Shown here: one piece after another, positions 15,856 through 24,296 of the stretch
How the letters are laid out: every line of letters begins with the position of its first letter
Position numbering within the stretch: position 1 is the first letter of the stretch
DNA from: Sagittula sp. P11
Lineage (GTDB): Bacteria; Pseudomonadota; Alphaproteobacteria; Rhodobacterales; Rhodobacteraceae
Reading direction: 5' to 3'
Length of the DNA stretch: 64,000 bases
Assembly (NCBI RefSeq): GCF_002814095.1
Contig: NZ_CP021915.1
Location: forward strand, 1-64,000
The notes under the pieces: model-generated
The model's database searches: none
Seen by the model: only the letters and a program-made list of their open reading frames with translations
What the model was told of the DNA's origin: nothing
Made by a program: the position numbers and the translations under genes

Positions 15856-17226
15856 TCAACTGATTTTCTTCAACAGTGCGGCACGCGCAATTGGCTCGCA
15901 CCCCTGCCAGGCCTTCTCGGACTGACTGATGAGACGTCTGCTCCTTTCATCGCTCGGACCATGAATGATGGCGGATCGAACCTTGTAGAACTGTCTCAGT
16001 TGTTCTCCTATCGAGGTTTTTTCGTCGTCAGTGACTGCTAACAACTCAGCAGCGGATTTTTCGAGCTCTCTTCCAATTGACCGTCCTCGAGGCTTGAATA
16101 AGCGCTCGAACACGATCGCTAAGTCCAGAACCCGGTCATCCAGTGCAAAACGTCCGTCGCGTCTATGCGCTTCGGCGAGCCTTTGAATGATGGCGGCCAT
16201 TTCCGGATACTCAGTGTTGCGCCGTTTGGCAAAGAGCTCTTTGACCAGTTTGATCTGCTCGGTTTCAACGAATTCGGATTTGTCAAAAGGAGAGAACAGG
16301 TGGCTGATTGAGCGGCCTTTGTGCGTTTGAGCGGCGTCGTGATGGGAGCCTAGGAGCTTTGCTGCGCGGCGTGGAATGCACCCTTCGAATGTTGCGAGCC
16401 ACGAAACACGATAGCTCATCACTACTGATAGCAGATTGGCAAACTCGGCCGCCCAGCGATGAAACAGCGGCGGTGGATTCCTTGTTTCCGGTTCTGGGGG
16501 AAAGTGCAGGTTCCCGACGCTGGGCCTCCAGGGAAACCGCCGCACGATACCAAAAACCTGCTCCATGCGCCGCCAGCTCACTTGTTCCGCGGCAACCGCT
16601 TTCAGCCAGTCCATGTCAACGTAGTCAGCAAGATGTTCGAAGGGGAGCAGCGCATATTCTTCCCCGAGATCGACTTCCTCCTCAAAGCGTGCCCCGCAGT
16701 ATACTGCCACATCGATCGCCGTTCCCAAGGATTCAGCTTTTTGCGCGCCGGCTTGCACCAATGAGAGTTCCAAGAGTGTGCTCAAGTCCGATGCTGGCTT
16801 GAGGAACGGTTCCGTAGTCCCTTCGTCTTGACACTCCATAAGGCCGACAATCAGCTGACTGAGCGTCGTCATTGAGGTGTGATTCAGGATTCCGATCTGG
16901 AAGTCGTCGCGTTTGAGGTCTCTGCCCATGGCGCGTGACAAGGTTGGATGGTCTCGCAAGACTCCACGGGCGGGGTCCAGTGCAGCTTTCAGATTCTTGA
17001 ACTTTCCGGTCGTTCCAAAACGAGCCTCGAACAGCGCATCGTCATAGAGCTTCGCAATTGCTTCGCTGGGATATGGCGTTTCGTCCCGACCGTTGCGAAG
17101 GATCCGAGGATACCCACTCGGAGTGAAGTACCACTGCAGAAATGGCCGCTGTACCACTTCTAGGTTGTGGAGAGAAGCACAAAGCCTCTTGGTCCATTCC
17201 GTGCGGTCGTAGTTGTCGATTTGCAT
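15856..17226 (-). CDS. HEPN-domain protein, possible defence ribonuclease
   Basis: A 456-aa protein. The C-terminal 120 residues look like an ApeA-type HEPN domain: DDRVLDLAIVFERLFKPRG is followed by an acidic helix, then EQLRQFYKVRSAIIHGPSDE. That last segment contains the HEPN ribonuclease signature Arg-x4-His (RSAIIH). The N-terminal 300 residues have no family I recognise. HEPN proteins of this shape occur as anti-phage factors that cut RNA, so a defence role is plausible given the neighbouring SPARSA genes, but it is inference. It converges with the DUF6602-like gene, and an IS66 copy has landed between them 23 bp past its stop. Confidence 0.6.
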   Translation of the reverse strand: MQIDNYDRTEWTKRLCASLHNLEVVQRPFLQWYFTPSGYPRILRNGRDETPYPSEAIAKLYDDALFEARFGTTGKFKNLKAALDPARGVLRDHPTLSRAMGRDLKRDDFQIGILNHTSMTTLSQLIVGLMECQDEGTTEPFLKPASDLSTLLELSLVQAGAQKAESLGTAIDVAVYCGARFEEEVDLGEEYALLPFEHLADYVDMDWLKAVAAEQVSWRRMEQVFGIVRRFPWRPSVGNLHFPPEPETRNPPPLFHRWAAEFANLLSVVMSYRVSWLATFEGCIPRRAAKLLGSHHDAAQTHKGRSISHLFSPFDKSEFVETEQIKLVKELFAKRRNTEYPEMAAIIQRLAEAHRRDGRFALDDRVLDLAIVFERLFKPRGRSIGRELEKSAAELLAVTDDEKTSIGEQLRQFYKVRSAIIHGPSDERSRRLISQSEKAWQGCEPIARAALLKKIS

Positions 17227-17527
17227 GGGTACCTAGCTAGCGAACCTGCAGGACAACTGAAACTGAATCCTCTACCGCCACGCAAAAATACAGTCTACAT
17301 CATGATTGCCAACGCGGTCGCTTGGTGCAGCACATCAAACCCAGCTAGAAGCGCATCTAGCCATCGAAGCCCGGTCACTCGCCGATGGTTCTATCGCAGT
17401 AGCATACAGTTAAAAGCCGGCAAGCAGGCACCAGTTGACGATGTACAAGACAAAGAAAGACTGGGGCACAATGTCTTAGCCCCCTAAAACTGTGCCAGTA
17501 TTTGAGTGTCACAGGAGGGATGTGGAG
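17227..17527. other. Intergenic region upstream of HEPN gene, right edge of defence island
   Basis: About 300 bp with no supportable gene. It should hold the minus-strand promoter of the HEPN gene near its left end. The base composition is lower in GC than the nad/pan block. It ends directly at the IS3 element. I see no recombinase site or repeat that would mark an attachment site. Confidence 0.5.
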
Positions 17528-17551
17528 TTCACCCCGTTTCTGGTCCGGGCT

Positions 17552-18400
17552 TCATGCGACCTTTCGGGTTTCATTCAATTGGGCCGCAAATCCGCTCGGC
17601 GTCAAGTTTCCGAGCGAGGAATGCGGCCTGGTTTCGTTGTAGTCGGCTCTCCAGGCATTGATCCTGTTGCGGGCGTCATCCATCGACAGGAACCATGAGG
17701 CGTTGAGGCATTCCTGACGGAGGCGGCTGTTGAAGGCCTCGATATATGCGTTGTCCGTTGGCTTTCCGGGCCGGGAGAAGTCGAGCTCGACCTTGTTCAA
17801 GTAGGCCCACTGATCCAGCAACCGACCAGAGAACTCGGGGCCGTTGTCGACTCGAATGCTTCGGGGCTTGCCCCTGATCCGCGCCAATCGATCCAGTTCG
17901 TCGATGACCTGGTAAGCTCGGAACTTCGTCCTCGCAGCAGTCACGAGAGCTTCTCTCGTAAAGCAGTCCACGATAGTCAGAATGCGGAACGGTTGTTCGT
18001 CGAACAGCCGGTCCGACATGAAGTCCATCGCCCAAACATCGTTCATGCCGTCCGCCTCGGATCGGCCGGATCGATACCGGCAGGCCCGTCGTCGCTTGGG
18101 GCTGCGCGTTCGGATCGACAGGCCTTCTTCGCAATAGAGGCGATACAGACGCTTGTGGTTTACCTGCCAGCCTTCGCGCTGCAGCAAGATATGCAAACGA
18201 CGATATCCATACCGCACACGGCTCTCGGCCAGTTCCTTCAGGCGCATCCGCAGTTCCACCGCGGGGTCGCGCCTGGATTGATATCTGTGGGAAGCCCGCC
18301 CGAAGCCCATAGCCCTGCAGGCCCGACGCTCCGACACCTCGAACACATGCTGATAGTGTCGGACAACCTCGCGACGTCGAACAGGCTTCACCACTTTTTT
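17552..18400 (-). CDS. IS3-family transposase OrfB (rve integrase core)
   Basis: The DDE catalytic part of the transposase, made as an OrfAB fusion by -1 frameshifting at the A6G run (minus-strand bases 18400-18394). Visible landmarks are an HTH_21-like part (ESRVRYGYRRLHILLQREGW), first Asp in DVWAMDFMSDRLFDEQPF, second Asp in RVDNGPEFSGRLLDQWA, and Glu in PTDNAYIEAFNSRLRQECLN. The end RPHSSLGNLTPSGFA is typical. It appears complete. Confidence 0.9.
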   Translation of the reverse strand, partial: KKVVKPVRRREVVRHYQHVFEVSERRACRAMGFGRASHRYQSRRDPAVELRMRLKELAESRVRYGYRRLHILLQREGWQVNHKRLYRLYCEEGLSIRTRSPKRRRACRYRSGRSEADGMNDVWAMDFMSDRLFDEQPFRILTIVDCFTREALVTAARTKFRAYQVIDELDRLARIRGKPRSIRVDNGPEFSGRLLDQWAYLNKVELDFSRPGKPTDNAYIEAFNSRLRQECLNASWFLSMDDARNRINAWRADYNETRPHSSLGNLTPSGFAAQLNETRKVA

Positions 18401-18654
18401 CGCAGCGCATCCTGAAGCATGGTTTTGTCCAGCGTCAGATCGGCGACCAGACGCTTCAGCTTGCCGTTCTCGTCCTCGAGCTGTTTGAGACGGCGGATCT
18501 CGGATACCCCCATCCCGGCATAGACCTTCTTCCAGCGGTAGAACGTCGCTTCGGCTATCCCCATCTTTCGACAGATCTCGCCAACCGTCGTCCCGGCTTC
18601 CGCCTGCCTCAATGCAAAGGCAATCTGTTCGTCGCTGAATCGTTTCTTCGGCAT
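18388..18654 (-). CDS. IS3-family OrfA (HTH)
   Basis: An 88-aa HTH_Tnp_1 protein: RFSDEQIAFALRQAEAGTTV, GEICRKMGIAEATFYRWKK, then a leucine zipper (LKQLEDENGKLKRLVADLTL). The composition is typical of the IS407-type IS3 group. It ends just after the A6G slippery run, where -1 frameshifting joins it to OrfB. Confidence 0.92.
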   Translation of the reverse strand: MPKKRFSDEQIAFALRQAEAGTTVGEICRKMGIAEATFYRWKKVYAGMGVSEIRRLKQLEDENGKLKRLVADLTLDKTMLQDALRKKW

Positions 18655-18924
18655 CGGTACACTCCTCTGTTGCCAGAAATGTACCCAAAAATTCGCACTC
18701 GGTTCGGACCAGTTTCAGGGGTCAAGACCATGTCGTGGTCAAATGCGTCGAGCGCCGTGATCACGCGCAGCGGTTCGGCGGAAACGCCGGTCTCCTCGGC
18801 CAGTTCGCGGATGGCTGCGTCGAACAGGGGTTCGCCCTGGTCAATCTTGCCGCCGGGAAATCCCCAAAGGCCCGCATCGGGCGGATTGGCGCGACGTGTA
18901 TCGACCCAGCGGAATCTGCTCAGG

Positions 18925-19746
18925 TTAAGCCGCTAATCTGAATGCCTCGGCTGGCGTGCGCATGGCAAGCGCCTGATGAGGGCGGCGGTTGTTGTAGAAG
19001 GTGATCCAGTCTCCGATGACCCGCGCCGCATGCTGGATGCTCTCGAAGCGATGGCGGTGAACGCATTGCTCCTTGAGGGTCCGGATGACGCGCTCGACCA
19101 TGCCGTTCTGCTGGGGGCAGTGGGGCGTGATGAACTCCTGCTTCAGGCCGTAGCTTCGGACCAGCGCCGTGAAGTGGCGGCTGGTGAAGACCAGACCGTT
19201 GTCTGACCTCAGCAGGAACGGCGCCTCGACGCGGCCGAGCGTGCCGAACCTGGCGATGAGCGCGTGCTCGAGAGCTGCGCTGGCAGTGCTTGCCTTGCCG
19301 GAGCGCGATAGATGCCAGCCCAGCAACTCCCGGGTATGGCAATCGATCACGAGCGCGAGCGAGGCCCAGCCATCCCTGCCGGTCCAGATGCGGGCGATAT
19401 CCGTGGACCAGCGTTCGTTCGGCGCCGTGGCGACGGATGGAACGGCCTGGATGCGGGGCCGCATGCCGACGGCCCGCTTCCGGACCTGCCAGCCCTTGAG
19501 CCGGAAGATCCGCTGCACCGTGTTCTTGTTGAAGCCCAGGAGCCAGGCCACGGTGCGATAGCCGAAGGAGGGCTCCTCCTCGATCATCGCCTTGATCGGC
19601 TCGGCGAAGCGCGGATCGATCCGCGGAGCGGCCTTCACCGGCTTGTAGTAGACCGTGCGGCGCGGCACGCCGAACCAGGCACAGAGCCTGGCGATCGACA
19701 CCGTGATGCCCTCGGCGCTGAGGCCCTGCTGAATGCGAAGGATCAA
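18925..19746 (-). CDS. IS3-family transposase OrfB
   Basis: A 273-aa rve-type transposase. HTH_21 segment: EEEPSFGYRTVAWLLGFNKN. DDE residues lie in RWSTDIARIWTGRDGWASLA, RSDNGLVFTSRHFTALV and CPQQNGMVERVIRTLKEQC. The end FYNNRRPHQALAMRTPAEAF is typical. It overlaps orfA at a TTGA, and an A6G run upstream in orfA could give an OrfAB fusion by -1 frameshifting. Confidence 0.9.
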   Translation of the reverse strand: MILRIQQGLSAEGITVSIARLCAWFGVPRRTVYYKPVKAAPRIDPRFAEPIKAMIEEEPSFGYRTVAWLLGFNKNTVQRIFRLKGWQVRKRAVGMRPRIQAVPSVATAPNERWSTDIARIWTGRDGWASLALVIDCHTRELLGWHLSRSGKASTASAALEHALIARFGTLGRVEAPFLLRSDNGLVFTSRHFTALVRSYGLKQEFITPHCPQQNGMVERVIRTLKEQCVHRHRFESIQHAARVIGDWITFYNNRRPHQALAMRTPAEAFRLAA

Positions 19747-20060
19747 TTCCCGTCCTGCGCATCCAGCAGGGCCTGCAACTTTTTTCGCGCCCGGAGCTCC
19801 AGCATGGCCTCGCCGTAGGCCTCCTGAAGGTCCTTGAGCTGCTTCTCGTATTGCTCCCGAATGTCGAGCGGATTGGCCCGCAGCGAGTTCTCCATCCCCC
19901 GCTTCGCGTCTTCGACCCAGCCCTCGATCTCGGAAGGGGCCAGGTCAAACGACCGGCTCGCCTCCGCAACCGTCGTCTTGCCCTGGATGATCTCGATCAC
20001 CAGCGCCGTCTTACGCTTCGCCGTCCAACGCTTGATGCTGTCGTCCATCGTCATACTCAT
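19743..20060 (-). CDS. IS3-family OrfA (HTH)
   Basis: A 105-aa protein with an HTH (RKTALVIEIIQGKTTVAEAS, then RSFDLAPSEIEGWVEDAKRG) and a coiled-coil tail (YEKQLKDLQEAYGEAMLELR). The run encoding ARKKLQ contains AAAAAAG, a -1 slippery sequence that would place the ribosome in the OrfB frame. It probably binds the terminal repeats. Confidence 0.88.
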   Translation of the reverse strand: MSMTMDDSIKRWTAKRKTALVIEIIQGKTTVAEASRSFDLAPSEIEGWVEDAKRGMENSLRANPLDIREQYEKQLKDLQEAYGEAMLELRARKKLQALLDAQDGN

Positions 20061-20239
20061 CGCTACGTTCTCCCTTGTAGCATGAGCAGGATTTCTCTGG
20101 GTCGATACAGACGCACGAGAAGCACCTGAGTGTCGCGCACGACTACGGCGATGGCCGACGGGATCGGGCGTGGGTCTGTCGGTTGATATGGCAAGGCGGC
20201 CTCGTCATGCTGAGGCCGGCAAGGGCAAGAGAGCGCTGC

Positions 20240-20338
20240 GATCCTGTCCCTTCGCCGGCATGATCCGGATCAGGTTCAAAGGGTCACCGCGCTGCAATCG
20301 CCAGCGATATCTCAGCCCCTTGTCGGGACACCCCTAGG
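20240..20338 (-). promoter_or_regulatory. TPP riboswitch (THI element)
   Basis: On the minus strand the sequence contains the conserved thi-box core: GGGGCTGAGA (complement of about 20310-20319), TGACCCTTTGAACCTGATCC and GGATCATGCCGGCGAAGGGA. The outer stem pairs TGTCCC with GGGACA (complement of 20245-20250). It should bind thiamin pyrophosphate and reduce expression of the gene downstream. The downstream gene here is the IS-broken NUDIX remnant, so the switch is probably now without a functional target. Confidence 0.93.
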
Positions 20339-20444
20339 TGAGCGTCAGCATATCAGGCTGAGCGCCCGGTTCAATGCCGGGCGGATGTGCTTGCGCCTGC
20401 CCTCGCTTGTTGAAACTTTAGGCAAAACAGACAAGGCAGCAGTC

Positions 20445-21596
20445 ATGGAGTCCCTGTTCCGTTCGCTTGGCCCGGTTATTGGCCGCCCCTCGCCAGCCGA
20501 GGCCCTTCGCGCCGGGATCGGCGCCCTGATCGGGCTTGGGGTGACGGGCGCATTCCTGTTGTCGCCCGTGGTCGACCTGACGCTTGGCCTTTACCTGATT
20601 GCCCCGTTCGGTGCGACGTCGGTTCTGCTGTTCGCAGTACCCAACAGCCCGTTGGCGCAGCCGTGGTCGGCGGTGGTGGGCAACACTCTTGCGGCACTGG
20701 TCGGTGTGGCGGTCTGTTCCGTGGTCGCTGACCCTGTCCTGCGGATCGCCCTTGCGGTCGGGCTGACGATTACGGTCGGCATCCTGTGTCGCGCGATCCA
20801 TCCCCCGGCGGGTGCGGTCGCCATGACAGCGGCGATGAGCCCGGAGGCGGTCGGGCGACTTGGATTCTGGTTCGCGATCGCACCCGTCGCCACGGGCACC
20901 CTCGCGCTGGTCGTCTGTGCTGCGATCTACGCCCGGCTCACGGGGCGCAGATATCCATTCCGCCAGTTCGATGAGCCAAGTCGCCACCGCACCGAAGATC
21001 CCGATCCCGCCAAGCGCATCGGCCTGTCCCGAGAAGAACTGACGGACCTTCTGGATCGCTATCGCCAGTCGTTCAATCTGGGTGTCGAGGATCTGGCGCG
21101 ATTGATCGGCGCGGCCGAGTTGCAGGCCGCCGCGCACCGGACAGGTCCGCTTCTGGCGACCGACGTCATGTCGCGCAATCTGGTGACCATTGGCCCGGAC
21201 ACTCCGCTGTCAAAGATTGCGGACCTGTTCAGACATCATCGCTTTACCTCGCTTCCGGTGACCGGGGCCGAGGGGCGTTACCTTGGCGTGATCTTCCAGA
21301 TGCACCTGATCGACCGCGCGCGCGAGGATGCGCTTCGGCTCGACCGTGGCTATGTCGCGGCGTTTCGGCGCCTGATCGACCGGGATCGCACGCAGCCGGT
21401 CCGTGCCAAGGACATCATGAGCGTCGCCGGACCTCGGGCGGTACCGGCGAGTCCGGTCGGGGAGCTCCTGCCGATGATGGCCAATGGTGATGTCGATGCG
21501 GTGCCGGTCCTTGAAAAGGGCCGGATCGTCGGCATCGTCACCAGGACGGACCTGATTGCCGCCCTCGCGCGGTCCGGGCTGCGGGCGCAGGACTGA
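20445..21596 (+). CDS. HPP-family membrane protein with two CBS domains
   Basis: A 383-aa protein from ATG 20445 (MESLFRSLGPVIGRPSPAEA); the reading frame is open further upstream, but those residues do not fit the family. The N-terminal 180 residues are an HPP domain with four to five membrane helices and the signatures APFGATSVLLFAVPNSPLAQP and CRAIHPPAGAVAMTAAM. The C-terminal 170 residues hold two CBS domains: VMSRNLVTIGPDTPLSKIAD, and DIMSVAGPRAVPASPVGELL followed by VDAVPVLEKGRIVGIVTRTD. The function of HPP proteins is poorly defined; the CBS pair suggests nucleotide sensing. It is divergent from the riboswitch/NUDIX unit and convergent with panC. Confidence 0.88.
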   Translation: MESLFRSLGPVIGRPSPAEALRAGIGALIGLGVTGAFLLSPVVDLTLGLYLIAPFGATSVLLFAVPNSPLAQPWSAVVGNTLAALVGVAVCSVVADPVLRIALAVGLTITVGILCRAIHPPAGAVAMTAAMSPEAVGRLGFWFAIAPVATGTLALVVCAAIYARLTGRRYPFRQFDEPSRHRTEDPDPAKRIGLSREELTDLLDRYRQSFNLGVEDLARLIGAAELQAAAHRTGPLLATDVMSRNLVTIGPDTPLSKIADLFRHHRFTSLPVTGAEGRYLGVIFQMHLIDRAREDALRLDRGYVAAFRRLIDRDRTQPVRAKDIMSVAGPRAVPASPVGELLPMMANGDVDAVPVLEKGRIVGIVTRTDLIAALARSGLRAQD

Positions 21597-21611
21597 GAGG
21601 CGGTGGCCCGG

Positions 21612-22499
21612 TCAGGTCGGCTCGAGCGGGTGATCGTCGGGAGTCGGGACGCTTGCGAGACCCGCGACAGGGACATTGTCGATCAGGCGCACGCCATCGA
21701 GCCAGGCGGCCAGGAAAAGGCGACCGGGGCGGTCTGCCCTGGTCATCAGCCTGAGGTCGGGATCGCTGCGCAGTTCGAGGTAGTCGATGGTGTCGAACCC
21801 GGCAGAAAGCAGCACCGCCCTGGCCTTGTCGAGGGCCTGCGCGACCTGTCCGCCGCGGGAGATGACACGCGCGGCGTCGTCCAGGACCTGGGCGATCACC
21901 GGCGCAATTTCGCGTGGCCCTGCGGCGAGCCGGAGGTTGCGCGAGGACATGGCGAGGCCGTCTTCCTCGCGAATGGTCGGACAGCCGACAATCTCGGTCT
22001 TCAGGTCCAGATCCAGGGTCAGGCGGGTCACCACCTGCAGCTGCTGGTAATCCTTTTCCCCAAAATAGGCGCGGTCGGCATCGGTCTGCAGGAACAGCTT
22101 GGTCACCACTGTGGCCACCCCGTCGAAATGCCCCGGGCGCGCCCCGCCGCACAGGCCTTCGCTGACGCCGGTCACCGACACGGTCGTGGCGAAACCCTCG
22201 GGGTACATCTGCGCGCCGTCGGGCACATAGAGGATATCCGCGCCATAGGGCGTCAGCTTTTCGGCATCGCTGTCCTCGGTCCTTGGGTATTTCGCCAGAT
22301 CCTCGGGGTTGTTGAACTGCTTGGGGTTCACGAACAGCGTCACGATCACCCGGTCGTTTTCGGCGCAGGCCCGTTCCACCAGGGACAGGTGCCCGGCATG
22401 CAGTGCGCCCATGGTCGGCACGACGCCGATGGTTTCCTCGGCGCGGCGCCAGCTTTCGGTCAGGGCGCGCAGCTCGGTCTTGGTGCGGATGATCTTCAT
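21612..22499 (-). CDS. panC: Pantothenate synthetase
   Basis: A 295-aa enzyme that joins pantoate and beta-alanine using ATP to make pantothenate, a coenzyme A precursor. The family motifs are all present: [16 protein letters not shown] (ATP site, residues 26-41), [38 protein letters not shown] and [14 protein letters not shown] with the KMSKS-like Ser-Ser-Arg. Its start overlaps the panB stop by ATGA, so the two are co-translated. It appears complete and functional. Confidence 0.97.
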   Translation of the reverse strand: MKIIRTKTELRALTESWRRAEETIGVVPTMGALHAGHLSLVERACAENDRVIVTLFVNPKQFNNPEDLAKYPRTEDSDAEKLTPYGADILYVPDGAQMYPEGFATTVSVTGVSEGLCGGARPGHFDGVATVVTKLFLQTDADRAYFGEKDYQQLQVVTRLTLDLDLKTEIVGCPTIREEDGLAMSSRNLRLAAGPREIAPVIAQVLDDAARVISRGGQVAQALDKARAVLLSAGFDTIDYLELRSDPDLRLMTRADRPGRLFLAAWLDGVRLIDNVPVAGLASVPTPDDHPLEPT

Positions 22500-23323
22500 G
22501 TGCCCGGTTCCTCCTGGGAAAAGACATGTTCGGGGGCGGGGAAGCTGCGGGCGCGGACCTCTTCCGCGTAGGTGCGGATGGCGGTGCGCGCCTCGGCAGC
22601 CAGGTCGGCATAGCGTTTCACGAACTTCGGCTTGAAGGCGTCGAAAAGGCCCAGCATGTCGTCGATCACAAGGATCTGCCCGTCACAGCCCGCTGACGCC
22701 CCGATGCCGACCGTGGGGATGGCGATATCCGCGGTGATCTGGTCCGCCAGCGCGGCGGGCACCTTTTCCAGCACGACTGAAAACGCCCCCGCGCGGGTCA
22801 TCGCACGGGCATCTTCGGCGATCCGGTCCGCATCCGTGCCGCGCCCCTGCACCTTGTAGCCGCCAAGTGCGTTCACCGCCTGCGGCGTCAATCCGATATG
22901 GGCCATGACGGGAATGCCGCGTTCCACGATAAAGCGGATCGTGTCTTCCATATGCGCGCCGCCTTCCAGCTTGACCGCGCCGGCGCCGGTTTCAGCCATC
23001 AGCCGGGCGGCGTTGCGAAAGGCCTGGGCGGGGGAGTCTTCATAACTGCCGAAGGGCATGTCGACGACCATCAGCGCGCGGCTCAGGCCCCGGGCGACGG
23101 CGCGGCCATGCAGCACCATCATTTCCATCGTCACGCCGAGTGTCGAGGGCAACCCGTGCAGCACCATGCCGACGCTGTCACCGACCAGAACCAGATCGCA
23201 GTCCGCATCCGCCAGCTGTGCCACGGGGGTCGTATAGGCCGTCAGGCAGACCAGCGGACCGGCCCCCTTGCGCGCACGGATGTCGGACGCGGTGAGGCTG
23301 CGTTGCGGGGCGGATTGGCTCAT
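22496..23323 (-). CDS. panB: Ketopantoate hydroxymethyltransferase
   Basis: A 275-aa cytosolic TIM-barrel enzyme. It transfers a hydroxymethyl group from methylene-tetrahydrofolate to ketoisovalerate, the first step to pantoate. Visible motifs are [14 protein letters not shown] (metal-site Asp), [20 protein letters not shown] and [21 protein letters not shown] chose the start MSQSAPQ at 23323, which has a GGAGGA ribosome site; residues upstream of it do not belong to the family. It is coupled to panC and lies 124 bp downstream of nadC, so it may have its own promoter. Confidence 0.97.
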   Translation of the reverse strand: MSQSAPQRSLTASDIRARKGAGPLVCLTAYTTPVAQLADADCDLVLVGDSVGMVLHGLPSTLGVTMEMMVLHGRAVARGLSRALMVVDMPFGSYEDSPAQAFRNAARLMAETGAGAVKLEGGAHMEDTIRFIVERGIPVMAHIGLTPQAVNALGGYKVQGRGTDADRIAEDARAMTRAGAFSVVLEKVPAALADQITADIAIPTVGIGASAGCDGQILVIDDMLGLFDAFKPKFVKRYADLAAEARTAIRTYAEEVRARSFPAPEHVFSQEEPGT

Positions 23324-23447
23324 GTCGGTCCTCCGAAGACAGGCTGACGCAGGGTTACCCTCTCGACGGCCCTTTCGCAAGCGCAGCGCAATAATATTGC
23401 GCTTTCTTATACGAAACAGTCATATACGTGCGCGGCGGATTTCCGGT

Positions 23448-24296
23448 TCAGAAGTCCAGCCCAAGGTCCAGAACCTGCGCCGAATGGGTCAGCGCGCCCG
23501 AGGAGATGTAATCGACGCCCGTCGCCGCGACCTCGGCGATGCGGGCCAGCTTCATATTGCCCGAGGCTTCGAGAACAACGCGCCCGGAGGTCATTTCCAC
23601 CGCTTTCACAAGGGTTTGCGTGTCCATATTGTCCAGAAGAACGACATCGGCGCCGCCTTCGTCCAGCACCTCCGAAAGCTGGTCCAGCCGGTCGACCTCG
23701 ATCTCGCAGCGGATCATGTGGGACGCCTTCGCCTTGACCGCTTGCAGAACGGGGCGGATGCCCCCGGCAGCGGCGATGTGGTTGTCCTTGATCAGGATGG
23801 CGTCGGACAGGCTGAAGCGGTGGTTGAATCCGCCGCCATGCAGCACGGCCTGCTTTTCCACGATCCGCAGCGCCGGCGTGGTCTTGCGGGTGCAGGTCAC
23901 ACGGGTGTTCGTCCCGCGTGTCTCGGCCACGAAGGCGGCGGTCAGCGTGGCGATGCCGGACATGCGCCCGGCAAAGTTCAGCGCGACCCGTTCGCCCGAC
24001 AGGATCGAACCCGCGTCGCCAGAGATCTCCATCAGCAGGTCGCCCGGCGCGATCACGTCGCCGTCGGCCTTGTGCGCGGTGATCTTCAGCGTGGGATCGA
24101 CCAGCCGAAAGGCCAGTTCGGCGATCTGCAGGCCCGACACGACGCCCGGTTCGCGCGCATTCAGCCGCGCAGCATAGGTGGTGCCGGCCGGAATGACGGT
24201 GCGGGTGGTGATGTCGCCATAGGTGCCCAGATCCTCCATCAGCGCGGCGCGGACCAGCGGTTCAAGGATCAGGTCGGGCAGTGGAGTATGGCTCAT
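23448..24296 (-). CDS. nadC: Nicotinate-nucleotide pyrophosphorylase (quinolinate phosphoribosyltransferase)
   Basis: A 282-aa enzyme that turns quinolinate and PRPP into nicotinate mononucleotide, the third step of de novo NAD synthesis. Motifs include MEDLGTYGDITTRTVIPAG, LNFAGRMSGIATLTAAFV, CTRKTTPALRIVEKQAVLHG, SDAILIKDNHIAAAGG and EASGNMKLARIAEVAATGVD. The start at 24296 (MSHTPLPD) overlaps the nadB stop by ATGA and follows AAAGGAACCGGC, a good ribosome site. It is complete. Confidence 0.97.
   Translation of the reverse strand: MSHTPLPDLILEPLVRAALMEDLGTYGDITTRTVIPAGTTYAARLNAREPGVVSGLQIAELAFRLVDPTLKITAHKADGDVIAPGDLLMEISGDAGSILSGERVALNFAGRMSGIATLTAAFVAETRGTNTRVTCTRKTTPALRIVEKQAVLHGGGFNHRFSLSDAILIKDNHIAAAGGIRPVLQAVKAKASHMIRCEIEVDRLDQLSEVLDEGGADVVLLDNMDTQTLVKAVEMTSGRVVLEASGNMKLARIAEVAATGVDYISSGALTHSAQVLDLGLDF

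Larger units (their letters stand above)
17528..18724 (-). mobile_element. IS3-family (IS407-like group) element
   Basis: About 1.2 kb with imperfect terminal inverted repeats: TCACCCCGTTTCTGGTCCG at the left and the complement of TGACCCCTGAAACTGGTCCG at the right. It carries orfA and orfB read leftward with an AAAAAAG slippery site. I see no target duplication. The NUDIX gene on its right side is not continued on its left side, so this copy sits at a recombination or deletion junction between the defence island and the metabolic block. Confidence 0.85.
18897..20109 (-). mobile_element. IS3-family element inserted in NUDIX gene
   Basis: The element is 1213 bp. The ends match as TGTATCGACCCAGCGGAATC at 18897 and the complement of TGTATCGACCCAGAGAAATC at 20109. 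Flanking 4-bp repeats GACG lie at 18893-18896 and 20110-20113. It carries orfA and orfB read leftward. Its removal restores the NUDIX reading frame exactly, which confirms both ends. Confidence 0.93.
18725..20194 (-). pseudogene. NUDIX hydrolase gene split by one IS3 element and truncated at another
   Basis: Removing the IS at 18897-20109 with one copy of the 4-bp duplication (GACG on the plus strand) gives a continuous frame. It reads IPSAIAVVVRDTQVLLVRRA, then NPPDAGLWGFPGGKIDQGEP, then LFDAAIRELAEETGVSAEP. The last two hold a complete NUDIX box (Gx5Ex7REUXEExGU). The C-terminus is lost at 18724 where another IS3 begins. The most likely start is TTG at 20194. The remnant lies directly downstream of a TPP riboswitch on the same strand, so it was probably thiamin-regulated. 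Confidence 0.85.
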
